A program made the translations under genes and the position numbers. 64,000 nucleotides of DNA, taken from Paenibacillus sp. FSL R7-0337. GTDB taxonomy: Bacteria > Bacillota > Bacilli > Paenibacillales > Paenibacillaceae. Below the pieces are notes generated by a model. The model saw only the letters and a list, made by a program, of their open reading frames with translations, was not told the DNA's origin and ran no database searches. Shown here in pieces: positions 43,982 to 51,444 of the stretch (its first letter is position 1; each line of letters opens with the position of its first letter). Location of the stretch: NCBI RefSeq assembly GCF_037969875.1, contig NZ_CP150218.1, positions 3,906,001 to 3,970,000 on the forward strand, read 5' to 3'.

Positions 43982-44045
43982 TTCAGGAGAGCTGCGGCCC
44001 TAATTCATCCAATTGAGTAGAAGGAAGGACCGCGGGTAGCCTGAA
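43982..44045. other. RNA-like structured motif, copy B (unknown family)
   Basis: Plus strand: TTCAGGAGAGCTGCGGCCCT ... GTAGAAGGAAGGACCGC ... TAGCCTGAA. TTCAGG/CCTGAA and GCGG/CCGC replace the TCCAGG/CCTGGA and GTAT/ATAC pairs of copy A; AGGAGAGC, CCCTA, GTAGAAGGAAGGA and TAGCCTG are kept. Copies start 91 bases apart. Confidence 0.6.
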
Positions 44046-44252
44046 GATCTCCCGGCGATCTTGCAGCCGTTTGATGTTTTCATCATCGCACATAGTCCAG
44101 CAGGCCAACAGGGCGGAAGTATTACGACAAAGGGAAATTTTAACTTATGGCTCCGCCACGTATCGTATCGCACCCTGTATTTTGGTTTTTATTGAGGGTA
44201 TGTTATCATTCTTAGAGTAAGTTAAATTTTAAATGTTTAGGAGGGATACCTG

Positions 44253-44318
44253 ATGAAAAAGAGATCCATTCAATATCTGTCTGCTGGAATCGGGTATTCG
44301 ACGGCTGTTTTCTTTTAG
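44253..44318 (+). CDS. 21-residue ORF with strong ribosome binding site
   Basis: MKKRSIQYLSAGIGYSTAVFF then TAG. AGGAGGG lies seven bases before the ATG. The basic start and hydrophobic end look like the first part of a signal peptide, so this may be a small peptide or the remnant of a truncated secreted protein. It lies 80 bases before the RidA gene. Confidence 0.4.
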   Translation: MKKRSIQYLSAGIGYSTAVFF

Positions 44319-44397
44319 AATCGATGCGGACGGGATAGGTCTGTCCAATATTAAGCGATACTACAAAAACAGCCCATTTAAAAGGAGACTTACCCTC

Positions 44398-44799
44398 ATG
44401 AATCTAAATAATAAGGTCGTTCAAAGATATAACCCTGAAAATATAGCAAAACCGGTTGGAAGCTACAGTCATGTGACCAAAATTAGCAGAGATGCTGAAA
44501 TGTACGTCTTTTCCGGTCAAATCGGGATCGATCCGAACAATAACATCCCCCCCGATTTCAACCAGCAAGTAACCAATACCATGAGTAATATTGTCGCCAT
44601 TCTTTCCTCGCAGCAGCTAACCCCGGACCATGTCATCAAAATCAACATCTGGGCCACGGAGGAAATCGATTGGGACCATTTCTATTCCATCTGGAATGAA
44701 GTGTTCGGCCCTACGCCTCCCTCCATGACGGTTGCCTACATCCAAGGATTAGGGCTGCCTGAACTCAAAATCGAGCTGGATGTGTGGGCCGCCGGTTAG
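44398..44799 (+). CDS. RidA (YjgF/YER057c/UK114) family protein
   Basis: 133 residues of the RidA fold, with GSYSHVTKIS, MYVFSGQIGIDPNN and PPSMTVAYIQGLGLPELKIELDVWA at the expected places. RidA proteins hydrolyse reactive enamine/imine intermediates from amino-acid metabolism. The conserved active-site arginine (usually R105 in an RxAV context) is not apparent: the segment reads SMTVAYIQG, so it may be a non-deaminase subgroup. AGGAGA precedes the ATG. Followed by a very strong terminator. Confidence 0.82.
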   Translation: MNLNNKVVQRYNPENIAKPVGSYSHVTKISRDAEMYVFSGQIGIDPNNNIPPDFNQQVTNTMSNIVAILSSQQLTPDHVIKINIWATEEIDWDHFYSIWNEVFGPTPPSMTVAYIQGLGLPELKIELDVWAAG

Positions 44800-44813
44800 A
44801 GGATAGAATAATT

Positions 44814-44872
44814 TAAAACACCCAAAACAAGCCCTGGAAGATATTCTTGAGGCTTGTTTTGGGTGTTTTTTT
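44814..44872. terminator. Strong terminator after the RidA gene
   Basis: A perfect 19-bp stem (AAAACACCCAAAACAAGCC and its complement) with a 16-base loop, then TTTTTT. It separates the RidA unit from the ATPase-nuclease unit. Confidence 0.92.
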
Positions 44873-44941
44873 ACTGTGCTGCGATAATTAAGGGGTAAAG
44901 GTATATTTTTGATGTACATTTTATAATTTAGGAGGATTTAG

Positions 44942-44965
44942 GTGTTGTCCATCCTAAAAGGTTAG
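44942..44965 (+). other. Seven-codon ORF with Shine-Dalgarno upstream of the ATPase gene
   Basis: AGGAGG, then six bases, then GTG TTG TCC ATC CTA AAA GGT TAG. It could be a leader peptide or a relic of a deleted gene, about 100 bases before the ATPase start. The rest of the gap 44873-45061 is AT-rich and shows nothing else definite. Confidence 0.3.
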
Positions 44966-45061
44966 ACATCGCTGTTAAATCATGTCACTTAGGGATATAC
45001 TAAAAGAGATAACGAAACTAAGATAATTTACAACCATTTAGTGCTGCTGAGGAGTGACAGT

Positions 45062-46267
45062 ATGAAGCTCAGAGTTAGAGATGTTTTTATTGCAGGCGCC
45101 CTCCCGATTCATACCTATATTTCCCGCAAATCGGAATTCGGGCTGACCTATGAATTCCGTCTTCATAACGTAGTCGATATGGTTGGATTTTTAACTTCAA
45201 TCATAGGCCCATCGAAAACTGGAAAAACAGTACTGTGTGACAAGGTAATCGGCTTGGATGGATACGTCGATTTTATAGGAAGCGACTTTAAAGATACTGT
45301 AGATTTCTGGGAGACGATTGCAAATAAAATTGGTATTTCCCTCGAACGGGACCATACAGAGATACGCACGCTTGAAGGTCAGGGGCTCGCCGGAACAACG
45401 GAAGGAATCACCACCTCCATCACAGAGTCTTTCCGTTCCGGCAAAGATAAAGTCATTCAATATTTTATAGCAAACAACTTAGTTCTATTACTAGATGATT
45501 TCCATTACGCTTCACCCAGCAAACAGTTTGAGATTGCCTATCAGCTCAAAGATGCGATCCGCAAAGGGCTTCGAGCCATCATCATATCCTTACCTCACCG
45601 ATCGGATGATGCAATTCGAAAGAATGCCGATTTAAGCGGAAGATTGAATCTGATTAATATCGAGCCTTGGAATACAGATGAACTGCGTGAAATCGCTGTT
45701 GCTGGATTCAACAAACTAAATATGCAGATTGATCTTCGGATCGCTGATAACATTGCACAGGAGAGTCTATCTTCCCCTCAACTCATGCAATCTATCTGTT
45801 ATAACCTTAGTATGATACTCGATATTGACAATACAGATCATCCGGCGATGCCTGACCAGGAGATCCTAGACAAGGCCTACAGAATGACCTCATTGAACCT
45901 TCTTGCTTACCAAGAGGTTGCCCGGAAGTTGAAAACAGGTCCTAACCCCCGGGGGCAGAAAAGAAAAACCTATCTGACTATAAAAGGTGAAGAAACTGAT
46001 ATCTATGAGTTACTTCTAAAGGCGATTGCTGATGATCCGCCCATTGTGAGCCTTTCTATCGACAGTATCAAGCGAAGAATCGATGTGTTGCTTGGTAATA
46101 ATGCGGATAGGCCAGACCGGGTGAAAATTAAGGCTGCTATTGATCAGATGCAGGCTATCATGCAGAGCAGCGAACTGATGTATCAGGTTTTTGAATATAA
46201 GGACGATGAAGTTTACATTCTAGAACCGTTATTCCTGTTCTTTTTACGCTGGGGTAATCTCAACTAA
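45062..46267 (+). CDS. AAA/STAND-like ATPase of a putative two-gene defence module
   Basis: 401 residues from ATG 45062, seven bases after GAGGAG. It opens VRDVFIAGALPIHTYISRKS, then Walker A GPSKTGKT (49-56) and Walker B LVLLLDDFHYA (D145, D146), followed by a sensor-like ISLPHRSDDA and a helical C-terminal region (about 250-401). No transmembrane segment. This ATPase type is often met beside or fused to effector domains in bacterial defence islands. Seventeen bases separate it from the nuclease gene, so the two are co-expressed. Its AT-richer composition contrasts with neighbours on both sides. Defence role is inferred. Confidence 0.75.
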   Translation: MKLRVRDVFIAGALPIHTYISRKSEFGLTYEFRLHNVVDMVGFLTSIIGPSKTGKTVLCDKVIGLDGYVDFIGSDFKDTVDFWETIANKIGISLERDHTEIRTLEGQGLAGTTEGITTSITESFRSGKDKVIQYFIANNLVLLLDDFHYASPSKQFEIAYQLKDAIRKGLRAIIISLPHRSDDAIRKNADLSGRLNLINIEPWNTDELREIAVAGFNKLNMQIDLRIADNIAQESLSSPQLMQSICYNLSMILDIDNTDHPAMPDQEILDKAYRMTSLNLLAYQEVARKLKTGPNPRGQKRKTYLTIKGEETDIYELLLKAIADDPPIVSLSIDSIKRRIDVLLGNNADRPDRVKIKAAIDQMQAIMQSSELMYQVFEYKDDEVYILEPLFLFFLRWGNLN

Positions 46268-46283
46268 TCGAAGGGGGATTATT

Positions 46284-47042
46284 TTGACTACGATTAATGA
46301 GGATAGACTACAAGTTATAACTGCTCTTCAAGCACAAATTCAATCTTTCCCACAGGGACAATCGGCTGACTTCAGCAGATGGGTGGATACTACCAGCCGC
46401 ATATTAGAGCGCCTCTTCTCCGATCAGTCCATAGCACAGAAATTCGTCTTGCTCACCAGGGCAGGTATGCTCCAGGCACAACTATACCTGGAGAATTTAA
46501 TTACAGATGTTAACACTGGTCTATTCGATGATGCCAAAGCACTTAATGAAGTAGATGAAGCGCATTTTCATCTTATCATCAGCAGAGTCCTTCATAATTT
46601 CGATAAGCATATTTACGAAATGTATCAGAAGCCAGTCCATGGAAATGGAACACTGAAGCTAGAGAGCCTTGGTGACATTTCACTGGGCAACGAATATGAT
46701 GTGCAGCGTTTGCTCTATTCACTACTTCGTCCCATTTTTCCTGAAGCAAGAGTTGAAGTACCCACTGACGGAGGATACAAGGGGTACCGCTTCGATATAT
46801 TTATTGATTCCTATGAAACCGTAATTGAAGTTAAATGTACTCGTCCCAATATGTCTGAGCGGAAACTCACCGAGGAGATCGGGTCAGATGCATATCATTA
46901 TCCGAAAAAACACATCTATTTCTTCATCTACGATAAAGCTAAAATCATTACAAATGTTGACGCATTCTGTAAGAACTACAACAGAACCCACGATTCCAAG
47001 CAGATACACACCATAGTCATCCAACCGATTAAAATAATTTAG
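46284..47042 (+). CDS. PD-(D/E)XK nuclease (DpnII/MboI-like) paired with the ATPase
   Basis: 252 residues from TTG 46284, seven bases after AAGGGGG. A helical N-terminal domain (1-130) precedes a restriction-endonuclease-like domain (about 131-252). Catalytic motif: D171 in GYRFDIFID, then E182 and K184 in VIEVK; an upstream acidic E137 in NEYDVQRLLYSLLRPIF; late FFIYDKAKIITN. The order NEYDVQ-LL-R.D-IEVK-TR matches the DpnII/MboI-type family that appears as an effector in defence operons. No methyltransferase is nearby, so it is not a classical restriction system. The ATPase may control it. Confidence 0.75.
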   Translation: MTTINEDRLQVITALQAQIQSFPQGQSADFSRWVDTTSRILERLFSDQSIAQKFVLLTRAGMLQAQLYLENLITDVNTGLFDDAKALNEVDEAHFHLIISRVLHNFDKHIYEMYQKPVHGNGTLKLESLGDISLGNEYDVQRLLYSLLRPIFPEARVEVPTDGGYKGYRFDIFIDSYETVIEVKCTRPNMSERKLTEEIGSDAYHYPKKHIYFFIYDKAKIITNVDAFCKNYNRTHDSKQIHTIVIQPIKII

Positions 47043-47045
47043 AAA

Positions 47046-47083
47046 GCAGGCCGCCTTCCATCCCCGGAAAGCGGCCTGTTCTT
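47046..47083. terminator. Terminator after the ATPase-nuclease module
   Basis: CAGGCCGC-c-TTCC / GGAA-a-GCGGCCTG stem (12 bp, one mismatch) followed by TTCTT. Lies between convergent genes. Confidence 0.75.
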
Positions 47084-47097
47084 CATCGCCTAAAAAA

Positions 47098-49611
47098 TCA
47101 CTCCTCCTCCCACTTCTTCGCCGCAGGCCGTTCATACACCACAGCATAACTCTCGCTGCCCAGCAGCATCCGCTTACCCTGGAACTCGTCATAGATGTTC
47201 ACCCGCACCGTCGCACCAGTGAGAGTCTTGTACGCCCGGTTGTTCAACGAGAAGGACACGCTGTCCGAAGCTCCTGCACTTGTCAATTCCTCTCCCAAAG
47301 GCAGCAGCTTCTCCGAAGGCTGGCCGAACGGATCGATCAGCTCGGCCACCAGCTTATGCTCATTCGCCCCGGCTACGTACAGCCGGCTGCAGGTTAACCG
47401 GTAGCTAAGCTTCGCCTCGATAGACTCCCGGTCCTCCGACAGGGTTGCGGTGGACTGGGTCACCGACATGACATAAGGGAACAGCTCCAGCTTCTGAAGA
47501 GACGGCTGCGGGGCGGGATTCACAGCGTTAAGAGCCAGGCCTGCGGTATCAATATAAGCAGCCGGCGCTGCCCCGGGTGCCGTCAGCTTGCCTTCGGCGA
47601 TCCCTTGCCCGAGATAGAGGGTCAGCTCTGAAGCATTGATCTCCGGCGGAAGCTTACTCCAGACGGTGACGAGACTTTTCTCTTGAGGATTCAGGGCTGT
47701 CTCCGGCTGGCTGATCACCGCTTCGAAATACTGCTGATCCGGGGTTCTGTAATAGCCTACTAGCTGCGCGGGCTGGGTTCTGCGCAATTCCTCGTTCGTC
47801 ATCGTCAGCTCCGTATAGATCAGCTTGGAATCTGTTCCCGGATAGATCCGGGTCTGTCTCTCCTGCACCTCTGCCTTCTTACCGGTCAGCCCCATCTGGA
47901 TGGGTTCCCCGGCGGCCACCGTTCTCAGGGTGTTATCCACTTGGCTGGTGAACAGCGTCAGGAAATTCGCTTTGGTCTCTCCCGAAGGATACTGAAGAAT
48001 AATCTTCAGCTTCGTGAGACTATAGGCATAGGGAAGGTTCCCTGCGATATACAGCACGGCCGTCTCCCGGGGAGCCAGATGAGTTGCAGAGCCGTCGATC
48101 ACAAGCTGCGCGCTGCCGCTGATATCCTTATCCCCCGCCTTCAGCAGTGCCGTAAGCGCCGGGAGCTGTACCGTGGTTGCACCTGTATTGCGCAGGCTCA
48201 CCTTAGTTACCACCTGATCCTGGTCCGACCACGGCAAACGTTCCACCGCTTCGAGCTTGACTACGAAAGTCCCCAGAGGGTTCTGCACAGGATATTCCGT
48301 AGCCAGCAGATGATCCGGCTGCAAGGAATACGGAATCTGGAAAATCGCTGCCGGGAAGGCAATCCGGTCCGCTTCAGCCGGTTCGGTCATCTGCAGCCGG
48401 AGCATACCCTGCTTGAGCTTCAGGGGCAGCTCGGCGCTGAGTTCTACGGTCTGCTCCTCCAGCGGCTTCAAGGTAAGGCCCGCCAGGGCTGTATTGCTGA
48501 CCGGGTAGCTGTAACCCTCGGCTGTTATTAGACTGAACGGGTATGCCGGCAGCGTCATTGCCTGATTGCCGGTGTTCCGCACACGGAATTCCAGGCTCCA
48601 CTTCGCCAAATTGTCCTCCGAATACACCGCCGCACTGGCTAACTGGGTCTCAATCGCGCTGTTATTAACCTTGAGCCGTTTCACGGCGTTCACAGGTACA
48701 TTAAAGTTAGGCGATTCCGCCGCAGGCAGCTTATATTCGGCAACCGGCAGCTTTATTGGCAGCGCACTGTCTTCCTGGACGAATTGCAGGGACATATTGT
48801 CCAGCTTCGTATAAGAAGGGAGGTCCGCCAGGTAGTAGAGAATTCTTTTCTCCTTAGGCTGAATCAGGGTGTCGGCCTTGTCCGCCTTCAGCTCGAACAT
48901 CGAGCCTCCCGGCGATACAAGGTATCCCTTCAGGCCCGTATCCTTAAGCACCTTGGCTCCCGAGTTGGTGAAGCTGACTCCAACCCTGGCATATACCTTC
49001 CCGTCCATCTTATAGATATGCAGACTTTCCGCCTTGCCGGTCACCGGCAGCTCTCCCAGGGTCAGCTTCTTGCTCTGGCCCCTGGGGGTCACTGTGGAGT
49101 AGGAGCCGGGAATCGTGAACGTTCCCAGCTTCTTCTGGTAATTCGCCTGGCTGAAATCCCAGCCGAACAGGGCGATGCGGACTCCGTTTATTTTGGCAGC
49201 CTTTCCCGCATTGACGTAGTACGTCACCGATTGACTGCTGTTAGCCGGAATAGACTTGATGGCAGCACTGCCTGTTACCGGCTTGCCTTGAATCACAGCA
49301 CCGCTTGAAGTGGTGACCTTGGAGAAATAATCGATCAGGCTTACATTGCTGCCCGTTCCGTTGTAGTAATTCAAGGTGTACGTGAGTATATTCCCGCTCT
49401 CCTGAGGCTGAAGCGCTGCGTTCAGGAGCTTCACACTCACACCGCTTTTCAAGGAGACCGCCCCCAGTCCCTCCAGAGTAGGTAAGGCTGCGGCCGCCGC
49501 TGTTCCCGCTGAAGATCCGGCCGCCGCCGCATAGGCTCCGAAGGCGATGGACTGGCTGAGAACCGCCAGGCTTAGCATGGCAGCAGCATATTTTCTCTTG
49601 GAATGATACAT
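47098..49611 (-). CDS. Large secreted protein of unknown function with repeated Ig-like segments
   Basis: 837 residues. Signal peptide MYHSKRKYAAAMLSLAVLSQ... with cleavage near GAYA-AAA (about 29). The rest is a series of beta-sandwich-like units, several using the same phrase: a variable strand, then 'L.P.E...V...A.LP' (LKPLEEQTVELSAELP, LAPRETAVLYIAGNLP, LNPQEKSLVTVWSKLP, IQPKEKRILYYLADLP). That gives at least four related repeats of about 130-170 residues. No catalytic motif seen. Last gene of the permease-adaptor-two-component cluster, 30 bases after the kinase gene. A wall-bound scaffold or receptor is possible. Confidence 0.7.
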   Translation of the reverse strand: MYHSKRKYAAAMLSLAVLSQSIAFGAYAAAAGSSAGTAAAAALPTLEGLGAVSLKSGVSVKLLNAALQPQESGNILTYTLNYYNGTGSNVSLIDYFSKVTTSSGAVIQGKPVTGSAAIKSIPANSSQSVTYYVNAGKAAKINGVRIALFGWDFSQANYQKKLGTFTIPGSYSTVTPRGQSKKLTLGELPVTGKAESLHIYKMDGKVYARVGVSFTNSGAKVLKDTGLKGYLVSPGGSMFELKADKADTLIQPKEKRILYYLADLPSYTKLDNMSLQFVQEDSALPIKLPVAEYKLPAAESPNFNVPVNAVKRLKVNNSAIETQLASAAVYSEDNLAKWSLEFRVRNTGNQAMTLPAYPFSLITAEGYSYPVSNTALAGLTLKPLEEQTVELSAELPLKLKQGMLRLQMTEPAEADRIAFPAAIFQIPYSLQPDHLLATEYPVQNPLGTFVVKLEAVERLPWSDQDQVVTKVSLRNTGATTVQLPALTALLKAGDKDISGSAQLVIDGSATHLAPRETAVLYIAGNLPYAYSLTKLKIILQYPSGETKANFLTLFTSQVDNTLRTVAAGEPIQMGLTGKKAEVQERQTRIYPGTDSKLIYTELTMTNEELRRTQPAQLVGYYRTPDQQYFEAVISQPETALNPQEKSLVTVWSKLPPEINASELTLYLGQGIAEGKLTAPGAAPAAYIDTAGLALNAVNPAPQPSLQKLELFPYVMSVTQSTATLSEDRESIEAKLSYRLTCSRLYVAGANEHKLVAELIDPFGQPSEKLLPLGEELTSAGASDSVSFSLNNRAYKTLTGATVRVNIYDEFQGKRMLLGSESYAVVYERPAAKKWEEE

Positions 49612-49641
49612 AATTCTGATTCTCTCCTCCCTTATCTTCGC

Positions 49642-50730
49642 TTAAGCTTGCGGCAGCCGCATCTCGAATCTTGTCCATATCTCGTTACTCTCCACAGACA
49701 GGGTTCCCCCATGCTGCTCTACGATGTTCCGCGCAATGAACAGCCCCAGACCCGTGCCGCCATCCTGATGCGTCCGCGCCCGGTCCCCGGAATAATACAT
49801 CTCGAAGATATGCGCCTGCTCCTCCGGCGGAATGGGATTCCCGTAATTGATCACCTCAACTGCTACTGCATCTGAATCAGGGCGGCTGTTAATATCCACA
49901 TATACGCCTTCCTGCCCGTAACGGGCGGCATTGGTCAGCAGATTCCCTAAGACCCGTACCAGCAGATCCCCATCCCCATAGACGCTTAAGCCAGGGGTAA
50001 TCTTCAGCCGGGAGGTCAGTCCGTTCCGCTCAAATACCGGGTATAGCTCCTCGTTCAATTGCCGGAGCAGCTCGCCGATATCCAATTGCGTTTTTACCAT
50101 TGGCAGCGTGCCATAGTTCATCTTGGTGATCTCGAACAGTCCGTCAATCAGCTTCTCCAGCCGCTGGGATTTGGTGAAGGCAATGGTGGCGTAGTGTATG
50201 ATTGTCTCCACCGGCAGCTTCTCCTCTTTAAGGATCAGATCCAGATAGCCAAGCACAGAGGTGAGCGGCGTACGCAGATCATGGGCCAGATTGACGACCA
50301 GCTGATCCTTGCTGCTCTCGGCGAAATCGCCCCGCTGCACCGCTGCCAGCAGCTTAGCCCCTGCCGCATTCAGATCCTCGGCAATCGCACTGAACTCATC
50401 CCTTGAAGCAATCTTCACCTGATTCTGAAATTCCCCGTTAGCCAGATGATGAATCCCGCTGGAGATCTCGTTAAGATAACGGATATAAGGCTTGGTGAAC
50501 TTGAAAAAGAAGATCAGCATGAGCGGAATGAACAGCATCAGCGATACGTTGAAGTCCCCGAGCCTGTAGATGAACCGGCGCACCTCTGCTTCCGGGTCCT
50601 CCATCCTCACCCCGGAGTAGTAGAGCTGAAGCAGCTTGAAGATTCCATAGGTCAGACCGGCTGAGAGCAGCATGCTTACCCCCAGCAATTGGACTAATCT
50701 GGCCCGGAAGCCCCGGGCCCGCTTATTCAT
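49642..50730 (-). CDS. VanS-like sensor histidine kinase
   Basis: 362 residues. Two membrane helices (about 12-33 and 58-77) with a short extracellular loop, HAMP, HisKA (QLVVNLAHDLRTPLTSVLGY), HATPase (VLGNLLTNAARYG, GTGLGLFIARN). The small loop suggests that it senses through membrane partners, perhaps the ABC proteins encoded upstream, rather than through a large ligand domain. Overlaps the regulator gene by eight bases. Confidence 0.9.
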   Translation of the reverse strand: MNKRARGFRARLVQLLGVSMLLSAGLTYGIFKLLQLYYSGVRMEDPEAEVRRFIYRLGDFNVSLMLFIPLMLIFFFKFTKPYIRYLNEISSGIHHLANGEFQNQVKIASRDEFSAIAEDLNAAGAKLLAAVQRGDFAESSKDQLVVNLAHDLRTPLTSVLGYLDLILKEEKLPVETIIHYATIAFTKSQRLEKLIDGLFEITKMNYGTLPMVKTQLDIGELLRQLNEELYPVFERNGLTSRLKITPGLSVYGDGDLLVRVLGNLLTNAARYGQEGVYVDINSRPDSDAVAVEVINYGNPIPPEEQAHIFEMYYSGDRARTHQDGGTGLGLFIARNIVEQHGGTLSVESNEIWTRFEMRLPQA

Positions 50731-51421
50731 TGAACGTGTACCCGACGCCCCAGATGGTTCGGATGAACCGGTCCTTGTTCTGTTCCTCGCCCAGCTTCCT
50801 GCGGAGGGTACGGATATGCACCATCACGGTATTGCCGGACTCGTAGTACGCTTCGCCCCACACCTGCTGAAAAATATTCTCCGCACTAAACACCTGCTTG
50901 GAGTGGCTGGCCAGCAGATAGAGGATGTCGAATTCCTTGGGCGTGAGGTCAATCGCCTTCCCGTATAGCGTAACTGTATGCCGGTCAGGGGATATAATAA
51001 GCCCGCCCGACTCCAGCACCGGGGCCTGATGGACAGCCGGAGGCTGGCTGAACTGCAGAGAACGCCGCAGCTGGGAATTGACACGGGCCAGCAGCTCCAT
51101 AGGGTTGAAGGGCTTGATCATATAATCATCCGCTCCCATCACAAGGCCGGTAATCTTATCGAAATCTGAAGTCTTGGCGCTTAAAAAGATAATCGGCAGG
51201 TTATGCTTCACCCGGACCTGGCGGGTAACCTCGTACCCGTCCAGCTCCGGCATCATAATATCCAGAATCGCCAGATCAATGGACTGTGACTGAATGGCCT
51301 GCACCGCGGCCCGGCCGTCAGGTACCTTGATGCAGTGATACCCTTCCTTCTGCAGATGCAGGGCAATCAGGTCGGCAATCTCCTTCTCGTCCTCTGCGAT
51401 TAGAATCGTGGTTCGCTTCAT
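50723..51421 (-). CDS. OmpR-family response regulator, VanR-like
   Basis: 232 residues. Receiver: EDE (10-12), phospho-acceptor D54 (AILDIMMPELDG), conserved lysine in MIKPFNP. Winged helix: LTPKEFDILYLLASHSKQVFSAENIFQQVWG ... RTIWGVGYTF. Follows the binding-protein gene by 24 bases. Direct repeats upstream of the cluster are candidate binding sites. Confidence 0.92.
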   Translation of the reverse strand: MKRTTILIAEDEKEIADLIALHLQKEGYHCIKVPDGRAAVQAIQSQSIDLAILDIMMPELDGYEVTRQVRVKHNLPIIFLSAKTSDFDKITGLVMGADDYMIKPFNPMELLARVNSQLRRSLQFSQPPAVHQAPVLESGGLIISPDRHTVTLYGKAIDLTPKEFDILYLLASHSKQVFSAENIFQQVWGEAYYESGNTVMVHIRTLRRKLGEEQNKDRFIRTIWGVGYTFNE

Positions 51422-51444
51422 ACCGGGACCTCCCAGACCTTGTT

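Noticed and set aside
44020..44050. GGACCGCGGG in motif copy B resembles a T-box antiterminator segment
   Set aside because: No specifier stem, AG bulge or terminator pair is present, and copy A lacks the match.
43979..44093. Minus-strand reading frame MCDDENIKRLQDRREIF... and the in-frame extension of the TerD-like gene up to 43979
   Set aside because: Both run through the RNA-like motif copies, have no good ribosome site, and the paired substitutions favour RNA structure over coding. The extension cannot be fully excluded.
44174..44205. CCTGTATTTTGGTTTTTATTG, weakly like the family-2 hairpin repeat
   Set aside because: Only the loop region resembles the repeat; the CG closing pairs and CATTG ends are missing.
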